Origin: BRHc4a sp049323755
GTDB lineage: Bacteria > Bacillota > Desulfotomaculia > Desulfotomaculales > Desulfocucumaceae
Direction: 5' to 3'
Assembly: GCA_049323755.1 (NCBI GenBank)
Contig: JBMOPE010000018.1
Location: forward strand, 173,665-237,664
DNA length: 64,000 nucleotides
The notes under the pieces are model-generated. The model saw only the letters and a program-made list of their open reading frames with translations, was not told the origin of the DNA and ran no database searches. Shown piece by piece: positions 8,651 through 16,170 of this stretch (positions are counted from its first letter, which is position 1; every line of letters begins with the position of its first letter). Both the position numbers and the translations under genes were made by a program.

Positions 8651-9057
8651 ATATTTTTTTCTTTATAATAACATATCTTTCAAAAATAATGAATTTCTGC
8701 TATGGAGGAAAATCAGTTTTAAAAGCTCTTTTAATAGGTGTAAGTGCTGAATTTTATGTAAAAACATTATTTCTTTTAATTTAAAATATAAAAGGTTGTA
8801 AAGTTAAATATATTTTTACTATTTATCATGTTTATTGCTAGAATATCAAACTTATAAAGAATGTAAATAGTCGTAATTGCTTTAAAAATCTGATAAAATA
8901 TTAAAGGAGCCTTCAGGAATGTGCGGGGTGGCAGGGGCAATATTTCGATCCAGGACGTGCGTAGATTTTGTATAATAGTTGCTGGTGACATTATACCGGC
9001 AGGTTGTGAGGAAATTAAGAATATATGCTTGTGCCGAAGAGGAAGTGATGAGCTTAT
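8651..9057. other. AT-rich intergenic region with no clear gene
   Basis: About 400 bases between divergent genes. A TATAAT box occurs at 8971-8976, but without a convincing -35 at the right distance. A short translatable stub with a good ribosome site at 8919-8975 is described in the findings. Nothing else recognisable. Confidence 0.5.
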
Positions 9058-9633
9058 ATGCGTGTATTGCTGGTGGAAGATGATGTTATAACCAGGATGG
9101 ACCTGGAGCAGATGCTGAGGGAAATGGGGGCGGAGGAAGTCGGCCAGTGTGGACGGGGGGACCGGGCGGTTGAAATGGCCCTTCGGGAAAAATGGGATCT
9201 GGTTCTTATGGATGCCAGCCTTCCGGTAATGGACGGCCTGGAGGCCGCCGATCGCATCAGAAGGAAGATGCTGGCCCCGGTTGTTCTCATTACTGCCTAC
9301 GGGGATGCTGAAACGGTGGAGAGGGCTGAAAAAAGCGGCGTGCTAGCCTACCTGGTAAAGCCGGTGGACCCTAGGCGGCTGCAGGTGTCTATGGAGTTGG
9401 CCATGGCCCGGTTTGCCGAATTAAAGAAGATTTATTCCGACTTGGTTTCCCTGAAAGAAAAAAAGACCGGGCTGGAGACTGTGGAAAAGGCCAAGCTGAT
9501 GCTGCAGTCGGATCTTGGAATGAGCGAGGAACAGGCGTACTCTTTTTTGCGGGGGCAGAGTATGAAGACACAGAAGAAAATATCCCAGGTGGCTGAAGAT
9601 CTGCTTTCCGGCCGCATAAAACCTAAGGACTGA
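9058..9633 (+). CDS. eutV: ANTAR-domain response regulator (EutV-like)
   Basis: A receiver domain (residues 1-120) with the acidic pocket VEDD, the phosphoacceptor Asp52 in LVLMDASLPVMDG, the conserved Thr in LITAYGD and the Lys in LVKPVD. After a coiled-coil linker comes an ANTAR RNA-binding domain (~135-185) with the hallmark pattern AKLMLQSDLGMSEEQAY...LRGQSMKTQ. EutV proteins bind twin hairpins in nascent RNA and block terminators. The locus context (kinase and eut genes downstream) supports that role. The start ATG follows GAGGAAGTGA. The symbol rests on architecture and location, not on a database match. Confidence 0.8.
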   Translation: MRVLLVEDDVITRMDLEQMLREMGAEEVGQCGRGDRAVEMALREKWDLVLMDASLPVMDGLEAADRIRRKMLAPVVLITAYGDAETVERAEKSGVLAYLVKPVDPRRLQVSMELAMARFAELKKIYSDLVSLKEKKTGLETVEKAKLMLQSDLGMSEEQAYSFLRGQSMKTQKKISQVAEDLLSGRIKPKD

Positions 9634-9747
9634 TATTGATAGCAAAAAAAATCAAAATTATGTGTCAATTTACCGCTTGTCAAAATGTATTGAAATGTGT
9701 AGAATAACTAGTAAATAGGTGAATATTTTTCATAGGTGAAAATAGTA

Positions 9748-9824
9748 TAGCGTGCAAAAGCACACGGCGCTGAGGCCTTGATACACGGAATATTTTTCTG
9801 TGGATTAAGGCCCTTTTGTTTTTA
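9748..9824 (+). promoter_or_regulatory. candidate ANTAR-controlled attenuator before the eutP stub/eutW
   Basis: Two short stems with six-base loops occur in tandem: GTG-CAAAAG-CAC within 9752-9763 and GGC-GCTGAG-GCC around 9766-9777. The second overlaps the 5' arm of a long terminator stem (GGCCTTGATACACGG pairing with CTGTGGATTAAGGCC), which is followed by CTTTTGTTTTT. This is the layout of EutV twin-hairpin targets. The conserved loop A1 and G4 bases are not clearly present, so the call is architectural. Confidence 0.55.
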
Positions 9825-9834
9825 TCCCCCGGCA

Positions 9835-9911
9835 ATGAGGAAAATTAGGTAATGGGTCCGGTTAATTCCGGCAAAACTACTCTTGTAAATATTTTAAACA
9901 GGGTGAGATAA
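9835..9911 (+). pseudogene. eutP: eutP/pduV-like P-loop stub, frameshifted
   Basis: The ATG at 9852 gives MGPVNSGKTTLVNILNRVR then stop: a Walker A motif of the EutP/PduV GTPase type at exactly the distance from the N-terminus where EutP has it. An ATG at 9835 in another frame reads MRKIR then stop. Adding one base joins the two into a normal EutP-like start (MRKIRVMGPVNSGKTTL). Nothing recognisable of the GTPase follows, so this is a 5' remnant of a gene that is otherwise deleted. In enterococcal and clostridial eut loci eutP commonly precedes eutV/eutW. Confidence 0.5.
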
Positions 9912-9994
9912 TACCGGTTCTGCGGAAACAGTAGAAGGCTCGGACAGGCTGAAAGAGGTTATCGGCTGGCAGCGCTTTTTTTCGGGAGGAAGCT

Positions 9995-11491
9995 ATGATG
10001 GTTGACAGCAGTCAGAATATTGATCAGTTTTCTGCCGGCGGGTGCCTGGCCCTCAATTACCTGAACAGGCTTTACAGTATTCATGGGGGAATTGTGTGTG
10101 GCGCCCCGGCGGATAAGAATGACCTGGCCGTGATTAACTCGCTGGCCGAAAATCTGCAGTACATTGCGGATCTTGCCGGTGCGGATGTTTTTATAGATGT
10201 ATTGACCAGTGATCGGGATGTGGCTGAGGTGATAGCCGAGGCTAAGCCTCGCACCGCCAGGTCTCTCTATAGTAAGTCGGTTCTGGGTCAGCCGGCCAGG
10301 AGAGAAAATGAGCCTGCGGTATTTCAGACTTTCGCCAGCGGCAAGCCATCCATCAATGTTAGGGGAATAAGCCAGGAGGGGGTTCCCATAGCGCAAACCG
10401 TTCAGCCGGTGTTTGGCAGGAGCGGGCAGGTGGTGGCCGTGCTGATCATGGAACGCGACAATACTGAACAGGTACAGCAGGAGGATTCCCTCAAAGTACT
10501 GTCGGAAACCACTCAAAAACTGACTGACACGCTACTTAATCTGAGCTCAATGGGTGAAGTGCTGCCTACTCTTTTGCACGACGCCCTTCTGATTACCAAT
10601 GACAGGGGAGAGGTGTCCTTTGCCAACAAGGTGGCCGAGGAACTTTTTGAACAGTTAACCGGAGAGGCGTTAAAGTCAACAACCATAAGCCGGATAGTAA
10701 AGAAGCTCCCGCAGTTTGAAACAATATTCGGCAAGGATATTGATGCGGAAGAATTTGTTTTAAATGGTCAGACTCTTCTGGTAAGGTCGCTTTCGGTAAG
10801 GGACAAGTTCGGGGTGGTAGGAAAGGTATATCTATTAAGGGATATTACCGAGCTGCGCCGGAAGGAAAAGCAGTTGATTGCCAAGTCGGCGGTCATAAAG
10901 GAAATACATCACCGTGTTAAAAACAATTTACAAACCATTGCAAGCCTGATGAGGCTGCAAATGCGCCGGGTTGACGAGCCTGAGGTTAAGCATGCCTTTC
11001 AGGAAAGTATCAACAGAATAAAGTGCATAGCTATGGTGCATGAGTTTTTTTCAAAAGAGAGCCCGGAAATTATTGAGATGAAAAGCTGTATAGTCAGAAT
11101 AACCGATATGCTGAAAGACAGCATGATAGGCCCGACGCAGAGCATAGAGGTAGAAGTGGGGGGCGAAAAAGTATATTTGCCCTCTGAGCAGGCCACGCCC
11201 GTGGCCATAGTGACCAACGAACTGCTGCAGAACGCTCTTGAGCACGGCTTTGCGGGGCTTGACCGCGGTGTGATACGGGTCGGAATCACAGTGATGAAAG
11301 AAGATGTGGAAATAATAATTGATGATAACGGTATTGGTCTTCCCGGTGATTTTAACCTGGGGGCCGATGCCAACCTGGGGCTGCAGATAGCGCAAACGCT
11401 GGTGGAGGAAAGCCTGGGGGGGATCCTGCAATTACTGCCGAAGCACGCCGGCACAAGAGCGATTGTGAAGTTTCCCTTTGAAGGAAGGTAA
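9995..11491 (+). CDS. eutW: EutW-type sensor histidine kinase (HisKA_2)
   Basis: A 498-residue soluble sensor kinase. The first ~165 residues look like the H_kinase_N sensory domain found in EutW and related kinases, followed by a PAS-like segment (~180-285), a HisKA_2 phosphoacceptor box EIHHRVKNNLQTIASL (His at about 304), and a HATPase domain with NELLQNALEHGF and DDNGIGLP. No membrane segments are visible, in keeping with sensing of cytoplasmic ethanolamine. GGGAGG precedes the ATG. The receiver gene that follows starts five bases after the stop. It probably phosphorylates the ANTAR protein at 9058 and/or the receiver at 11496. Confidence 0.85.
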   Translation: MMVDSSQNIDQFSAGGCLALNYLNRLYSIHGGIVCGAPADKNDLAVINSLAENLQYIADLAGADVFIDVLTSDRDVAEVIAEAKPRTARSLYSKSVLGQPARRENEPAVFQTFASGKPSINVRGISQEGVPIAQTVQPVFGRSGQVVAVLIMERDNTEQVQQEDSLKVLSETTQKLTDTLLNLSSMGEVLPTLLHDALLITNDRGEVSFANKVAEELFEQLTGEALKSTTISRIVKKLPQFETIFGKDIDAEEFVLNGQTLLVRSLSVRDKFGVVGKVYLLRDITELRRKEKQLIAKSAVIKEIHHRVKNNLQTIASLMRLQMRRVDEPEVKHAFQESINRIKCIAMVHEFFSKESPEIIEMKSCIVRITDMLKDSMIGPTQSIEVEVGGEKVYLPSEQATPVAIVTNELLQNALEHGFAGLDRGVIRVGITVMKEDVEIIIDDNGIGLPGDFNLGADANLGLQIAQTLVEESLGGILQLLPKHAGTRAIVKFPFEGR

Positions 11492-11495
11492 TACT

Positions 11496-11939
11496 GTGGA
11501 GAAATACCGCATAGTGGTAGTTGATGATGAAGCCCTGACCAGGCTGGATATAAAGGAAATGCTGCTGGAGATGGGGCATGTCGTTGCGGGCGAGGGCAGG
11601 AACGGCGTGGAAGCTGTGGAGCTGGCCGAAAAACTAAAGCCCGAACTGATTATTATGGATGTTAAAATGCCTCACATGGACGGCCTTAAAGCGGCCAAGC
11701 TCATATCCGGCCGTAAACTGGCCCCCGTGCTGCTGCTTACGGCATACAGCGACGCCGAGGTGATTAGCAAATCAATTGATTCAGGCGTTATGGGATATCT
11801 GACCAAGCCCGTGATGGAGCACGACCTGGGGCCTGCGATACGGATCACAGTCCGGCGCTACCGGGAGATGGCAAAATTGAAAACACGCAAGGCCGAGCTC
11901 CAGCAGGAGATTCAGTCAGGGATTAACAGGCCGTCTTAG
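11496..11939 (+). CDS. single-domain response regulator lacking ANTAR
   Basis: A receiver domain of 147 residues with VVDDEALTRLD, phosphoacceptor LIIMDVKMPHMDG (Asp near residue 54), LLTAYSD and TKPV. Its sequence resembles the receiver of EutV, and it carries the start of the same coiled-coil linker (KTRKAELQQEIQ), but stops there; the ~55-residue ANTAR domain is missing and I find no continuation in the next 200 bases. Start: GTG 11496, seven bases after AAGGAAGG; the longer frame starts at TTG 11478 inside eutW. It may be a truncated EutV paralogue acting as a phosphate sink, or a partner of the upstream ANTAR protein. Confidence 0.75.
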   Translation: MEKYRIVVVDDEALTRLDIKEMLLEMGHVVAGEGRNGVEAVELAEKLKPELIIMDVKMPHMDGLKAAKLISGRKLAPVLLLTAYSDAEVISKSIDSGVMGYLTKPVMEHDLGPAIRITVRRYREMAKLKTRKAELQQEIQSGINRPS

Positions 11940-11982
11940 AAATTGGGCCGACAAAAGAATACTAATGGACGGGGAAGTCTTT

Positions 11983-12032
11983 TAGGCTGTGGCAGGCAGC
12001 GTTGCCTTGCCGCGTTGTAATGGGCTTTTTTT
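11983..12032 (+). terminator. hairpin/attenuator between the regulator operon and the permease
   Basis: TGTGGCA pairs with TGCCGCG and encloses a second stem GGCA-GCGT-TGCC; a T7 tract follows some 12 bases later. It could end the eutW transcript or serve as a regulated terminator before the permease gene. Confidence 0.5.
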
Positions 12033-12145
12033 GTTTAAATTCTGTAAAAAGGAGGGGGGTTTAAGACAAAAACCGGGTATTCAGTTCTACTCATTTATAT
12101 TCTTATCTGTATATCTAAAATACTTTTACAGAAGGAGGTTTCCGG

Positions 12146-13579
12146 ATGGCTGACAAGACAGCATCGCATAATACGCAGTTAAAGGGCCAAAATGACGCTG
12201 GCTATTTAGAGCAAAGGCAACTGAAAAGATTTGCCGGGCCTTTGCTCCTTTGGGGTTTGGGTGTAGGTTATGTTATATCCGGCGACTATTTTGGCTGGAA
12301 TTTCGGGCTGACGGCCGGAGGTTTCTGGGGGTTGGCTATTGCCACCGTTTTAATGGCGATAATGTATACAACCATGTGCTATACCATTGCGGAGCTTTCT
12401 ACCGCCATCCCCTTTACCGGAGGCGCATACGCCTTTGCCCGCAAGGCCATGGGACCCTGGGGAGGCTATCTGGCAGGCACCGGGGTTGTACTGGAGTATG
12501 TTCTGGCTCCGGCGGTAATAGCCAATGGCATCGCCGGTTATATCAACTTCCTTTTCCCGGATATTCCTAAATGGGCGCTGGTGGTAGGAGTTTACATTAT
12601 ATTCCTGGCCATGAACTCCCTGGGAGCCAAGAGCACCCTTACCTTTGAGCTGGGAATGACTGTCATAGCGATTGTAGGACTGGTGATATTTGCGGTTCTG
12701 GCCATTCCCCACTTTGACATCTCCAGGGTGCTGGATATTGAGCCCAGCGCCGGAAACAGTGCGATCTTGCCTCACGGCTTCTTTGGCATCTGGGCGGCGA
12801 TTCCATACGCTATATGGCTTTTCCTGGCGATAGAAGGCCTTCCCCTGGTATCGGAAGAGTGTAAGAACCCGGCCAGGGATATGCCCAAAGGTCTTATCAG
12901 TTCAATTATTACGCTTGTGATAACCGCCTTCCTGGTGCTTTTCCTCTCAGCTGGAACCGGCGGATCAGCGGCCATCGGCGGATCGGACAGCCCTCTGCCG
13001 GATGCCGTGGGCGCCATATTCGGCACGGGACACTGGGCCATCAAGGGGTTAGCCATAATAGGGCTGGCCGGATTGATTGCCAGCTTTAACGGAATTATAT
13101 TCGGCTACGGCAGGGCCATTTTCGCCATGTCCAGGGCGGGCTACCTGCCCAAGTTCCTGTCAGTTACTCACCCCCGCTTTCATACTCCCCATGTGGCCAT
13201 ACTGGTGGGGGGAATTATCGGTATAGTGTTCGCCATTGTTGGCAACGGTGACGTTCTCATCCAGATAGCTGTGTTCGGAGCTGTTATCTCCTATATCATG
13301 ATGATGCTCTCCGCCATAGTGCTGAGGAAAAAGGAGCCCAACATGAACAGGCCGTTCAAGGTGCCCGGCTATCCCGTGACTACTTACCTGGCCCTTATAC
13401 TGGCGGTCTTAGCGCTGTTTGCTGGATTCTTCTATGCTCCCGACGTGATACTCTGGACGGCGCTGGCATACCTTATCTTCGTCGCTTATTTTGCTCTTTA
13501 CAGCAGGCATCACCTGGTGGCCAAAGCTCCGGAAGAGGAGTTTGCCATTGTGGCGGAGGCGGAGAAAGAGCTGGCATAA
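12146..13579 (+). CDS. eat: ethanolamine permease, APC family
   Basis: A 477-residue membrane transporter with about 12 hydrophobic segments, starting ~residue 30 with LKRFAGPLLLWGLGVGYVISG, which is characteristic of Eat-type ethanolamine permeases. AELSTAIPFTGGAYAF is the conserved APC-family region. A GGAGG ribosome site sits before ATG 12146. It supplies ethanolamine to the lyase; no EutH-type transporter is present. It is separated from both the regulator genes and eutB by terminator-like hairpins, so it may be a separately antiterminated unit. Confidence 0.85.
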   Translation: MADKTASHNTQLKGQNDAGYLEQRQLKRFAGPLLLWGLGVGYVISGDYFGWNFGLTAGGFWGLAIATVLMAIMYTTMCYTIAELSTAIPFTGGAYAFARKAMGPWGGYLAGTGVVLEYVLAPAVIANGIAGYINFLFPDIPKWALVVGVYIIFLAMNSLGAKSTLTFELGMTVIAIVGLVIFAVLAIPHFDISRVLDIEPSAGNSAILPHGFFGIWAAIPYAIWLFLAIEGLPLVSEECKNPARDMPKGLISSIITLVITAFLVLFLSAGTGGSAAIGGSDSPLPDAVGAIFGTGHWAIKGLAIIGLAGLIASFNGIIFGYGRAIFAMSRAGYLPKFLSVTHPRFHTPHVAILVGGIIGIVFAIVGNGDVLIQIAVFGAVISYIMMMLSAIVLRKKEPNMNRPFKVPGYPVTTYLALILAVLALFAGFFYAPDVILWTALAYLIFVAYFALYSRHHLVAKAPEEEFAIVAEAEKELA

Positions 13580-13615
13580 TGCCGGGTACCCTTATATTTG
13601 TAAAATAGAATACTT

Positions 13616-13676
13616 ATAACCGGGGAAGGTGTCACCGCTTTGTATATAAGGGGATAACCCGACCCGGTTATTTTTT
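13616..13676 (+). promoter_or_regulatory. terminator/attenuator immediately upstream of eutB
   Basis: ATAACCGGG (13616-13624) and CCCGGTTAT (13663-13671) form a perfect 9-bp outer stem followed by a T6 run; smaller stems (GGTGTCACC and GGGGATAACCC) lie inside. Being placed between the permease and the catalytic operon, it is a good candidate for ANTAR-dependent antitermination. Confidence 0.6.
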
Positions 13677-13707
13677 CAGTCAATTGACTGACAAAGGGGG
13701 GAGTGAA

Positions 13708-15081
13708 TTGAAACTAAAGACAAGGCTTTTTGGCAGGATGTTTTGTTTCCGGGATGTAAAGGACGTGCTGGCTAAAGCCAACGAGGAAAAATCCGGTGAC
13801 GTGCTGGCCGGAGTCTCGGCTGAATCGGCTGAGGAGAGGGTTGCGGCCAAGGTTGTGTTAAGCGAGCTGACCCTGGAAGACCTTCGCAACAACCCGGTGG
13901 TTCCCTATGAGCTGGATGAAGTGACAAGGATAATTGACGACAATGTTAACGAGGCTGTTTACCGGGAAATAAAAAACTGGTCCGTGGCCATGCTGCGGGA
14001 ATATATACTGGGCGACCAGTCCGACGGTGTGTCGATAAGGCGTTTAAGCCGCGGGCTAACCAGCGAAATGGTGGCTGCTGCGGCCAAGCTGATGACCAAC
14101 CTGGACCTTGTTTACGGGGCGCGCAAGATAAGTGTCACTGCGCACGCCAACACCACAATAGGGGTGCCGGGGCGGCTGGCCGTGCGGCTCCAGCCCAACC
14201 ATCCAACCGACAGCCCGGAAGGTATACTGAGCTCGGTCCGTGAAGGGCTTTCTTATGGCATAGGTGATGCCGTTATAGGCCTAAACCCGGTGGAAGACAA
14301 TATTGCGGGAACCACCAGGGCTCTGGAGGCAATATTTAACTTTATCCAGCGCTGGCAGGTGCCCACGCAGATCTGCGTTCTGTCCCACGTCACCACCCAG
14401 ATGAAAGCTGTGCAGCAGGGAGCTCCCAGCCACCTTATTTTCCAGAGTGTGGCGGGAACTCAGAAGGGCAATGAGGCCTTCGGCATAACTGTCGAAATTC
14501 TGAAGGAGGCCAGGGAAGTGGCCCTTAAATACGGTCAGGCCGCCGGCCCAAATGTGATGTACTTTGAAACCGGCCAGGGATCGGAACTTTCTTCCGACGC
14601 CCATCACGGCGCGGACCAGGTAACTCTGGAAGCCCGCTGCTACGGCCTGTCCAGGCAGTTTAACCCTTACCTGGTGAATACAGTGGTGGGATTTATCGGC
14701 CCGGAGTACCTGTATGACAGCAAGCAGGTCATAAGGGCGGGGCTGGAAGACCACTTCATGGGCAAGCTATCAGGGCTTCCGATGGGTGTTGACGCCTGTT
14801 ACACAAACCATATGAAGGCCGACCAGAATGATATTGAAAACCTGGCGGTGCTGCTGACGTCGGCGGGGATAAATTACTTTATGGGAATTCCCATGGGAGA
14901 CGATGTGATGCTGAATTACCAGTGCACCAGCTACCATGATATAGCGGCACTGAGGCAGCTGCTGGGAATGCGCCCCCTGCCGGAGTTTGAGAAGTGGATG
15001 GAAGACATGGGGCTGATGTGTGACGGCAGGCTGACAGAGAGGGCCGGAGACGCTTCTATATTCGCAGGTGAAAGGGGGTAG
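13708..15081 (+). CDS. eutB: ethanolamine ammonia-lyase large subunit
   Basis: Catalytic large subunit of the adenosylcobalamin-dependent lyase that converts ethanolamine to acetaldehyde and ammonia inside the microcompartment. The N-terminus KLKTRLFG...FRDVKDVLAKANEEKSGD is the family signature; 457 residues is the normal length. Further conserved blocks include HANTTIGVPGR, YFETGQGSELSSDAHHGADQ and MGIPMGDDVMLNYQCTSYHD. I chose TTG 13708, six bases after GGGGGGAG, because it aligns with the usual EutB start; an upstream TTG (13684) is not needed. eutC follows after five bases. Confidence 0.95.
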   Translation: MKLKTRLFGRMFCFRDVKDVLAKANEEKSGDVLAGVSAESAEERVAAKVVLSELTLEDLRNNPVVPYELDEVTRIIDDNVNEAVYREIKNWSVAMLREYILGDQSDGVSIRRLSRGLTSEMVAAAAKLMTNLDLVYGARKISVTAHANTTIGVPGRLAVRLQPNHPTDSPEGILSSVREGLSYGIGDAVIGLNPVEDNIAGTTRALEAIFNFIQRWQVPTQICVLSHVTTQMKAVQQGAPSHLIFQSVAGTQKGNEAFGITVEILKEAREVALKYGQAAGPNVMYFETGQGSELSSDAHHGADQVTLEARCYGLSRQFNPYLVNTVVGFIGPEYLYDSKQVIRAGLEDHFMGKLSGLPMGVDACYTNHMKADQNDIENLAVLLTSAGINYFMGIPMGDDVMLNYQCTSYHDIAALRQLLGMRPLPEFEKWMEDMGLMCDGRLTERAGDASIFAGERG

Positions 15082-15086
15082 GCGGG

Positions 15087-16031
15087 ATGGTGGCTGACGA
15101 CCAGATAAGAGAAATTGTTCAGGCGGTGCTGGCCAAGCTTTCTGAACAGGGCGCGGTAAGCGTCGGGAACACGGGAAACCGCCAGGTCCCGGACCGATGC
15201 GAAGAGGCATGTTCCGGGAAGCCCGCCACCGGTGCTTCAGATGGCGGCTGTTATGTTCAGGATGAAATAGAAGATATGGAAGACCTTGCTCTGGTGGATT
15301 TGCAAAAAGAGATACTGGTACCCCAGCCACGGGACATGGCGGCCCTTGAGTTTTTCAAGAGCACCACTCCTGCCCGGATAGGTGTCTGGAGAACAGGGCC
15401 CCGGCCACTTACCAGGACTATTCTTAGATTCCGTGCGGACCACGCCGTGGCCCAGGACGCAGTGTTCAGCGAGATTGACGAGGGCCTGGCAGACGAGTTC
15501 GACATGCTCCCTGTAAAATCGATGGTTGGCAGCAAGGATGAGTACCTAACTCGCCCGGACCTTGGCAAAAAGCTGTCGCCCGAGTCAGTGGATCAAATCC
15601 GCCGCCACTGCCCGTCCGGAGCAGATGTGCAGATAATAGCAGCCGACGGGCTGAGCTCAAAGGCTATAAAGGCCAACCTGCCGCATATACTTCCTGCTCT
15701 CAAGGAGGGGCTCAAGGTGGAGGGCCTGACCACCGGGAAGGACATCCTGGTGCGCTATGGCCGCGTGGAAATAATGGACCAAATAGGGATAATAGTTCAG
15801 GCCAAGGTGGTGGTCCTGCTGGTGGGGGAAAGGCCGGGGCTGGGCACCGCCGAAAGCATGAGCGCCTATATCATATACCGGCCCCATGAGGGCACCTTGA
15901 TAGCGGATCATACCGTGGTGTCCAACATTCACAAGGGCGGTACGCCTCCCGCCGAGGCCGGGGCGCACCTGGCCGGCATTATCAGAAAGATATATGACGC
16001 CAGGGTGAGCGGCGTAAAGCTTTCCCTTTAA
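15087..16031 (+). CDS. eutC: ethanolamine ammonia-lyase small subunit
   Basis: Small subunit of the lyase; with EutB it forms the cobalamin-binding site. The C-terminal two thirds carry conserved EutC blocks (TPARIGVWRTGPRPLT, RFRADHAVAQDAVF, GERPGLGTAESMSAYI). The first ~18 residues (VADDQIREIVQAVLAKLSE) form an amphipathic helix followed by a long poorly conserved linker, which is how EutC is targeted into the microcompartment. 314 residues, typical. The stop is directly followed by a GGGGACA-type repeat, which separates it from eutA. Confidence 0.95.
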   Translation: MVADDQIREIVQAVLAKLSEQGAVSVGNTGNRQVPDRCEEACSGKPATGASDGGCYVQDEIEDMEDLALVDLQKEILVPQPRDMAALEFFKSTTPARIGVWRTGPRPLTRTILRFRADHAVAQDAVFSEIDEGLADEFDMLPVKSMVGSKDEYLTRPDLGKKLSPESVDQIRRHCPSGADVQIIAADGLSSKAIKANLPHILPALKEGLKVEGLTTGKDILVRYGRVEIMDQIGIIVQAKVVVLLVGERPGLGTAESMSAYIIYRPHEGTLIADHTVVSNIHKGGTPPAEAGAHLAGIIRKIYDARVSGVKLSL

Positions 16032-16155
16032 AGGAATGGGGACACACCGACAGAGGAAAGTGGACACACCTGCTGAAGTTTAGGTATTTCTTGTGGGACA
16101 GGAATGTCCCCGATACAGTGGGTATTCCTCTGAGGACAGGAATGTCCCCGAATGA
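16032..16155. repeat. GGGGACA/TGTCCCC palindromic element, composite copy
   Basis: Begins with AAGGAATGGGGACACACC, includes a second ACACACCTGCTGAAG start and two GGACAGGAATGTCCCCG ends, so it looks like partly overlapping copies of the family described at 31919. It fills the entire eutC-eutA gap. Confidence 0.75.
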
Positions 16156-16170
16156 AAGTGGTGTCGCCTG

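Noticed and set aside
8944..8976. Sigma-A promoter for the ANTAR regulator
   Set aside because: A TATAAT box is present, but no -35 hexamer at 16-18 bases.
9959..10516. Antisense ORF of 185 codons over the eutW start
   Set aside because: Opposite the conserved kinase N-terminus; no ribosome site or recognisable domain.
10999..11454. Antisense ORF of 151 codons within eutW
   Set aside because: Shadow of the conserved kinase and ATPase domains.
12350..12775. Antisense ORF of 141 codons within the permease gene
   Set aside because: Same reason: shadow of a conserved membrane protein gene.
12026..13707. Cobalamin riboswitch upstream of the B12-dependent lyase
   Set aside because: No B12-box-like sequence (GCCACTG) in the leader; the structures there are better explained as terminators.
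14281..14754. Antisense ORF of 157 codons within eutB
   Set aside because: Lies fully opposite a conserved gene in GC-rich sequence and has no ribosome site; a frame shadow.
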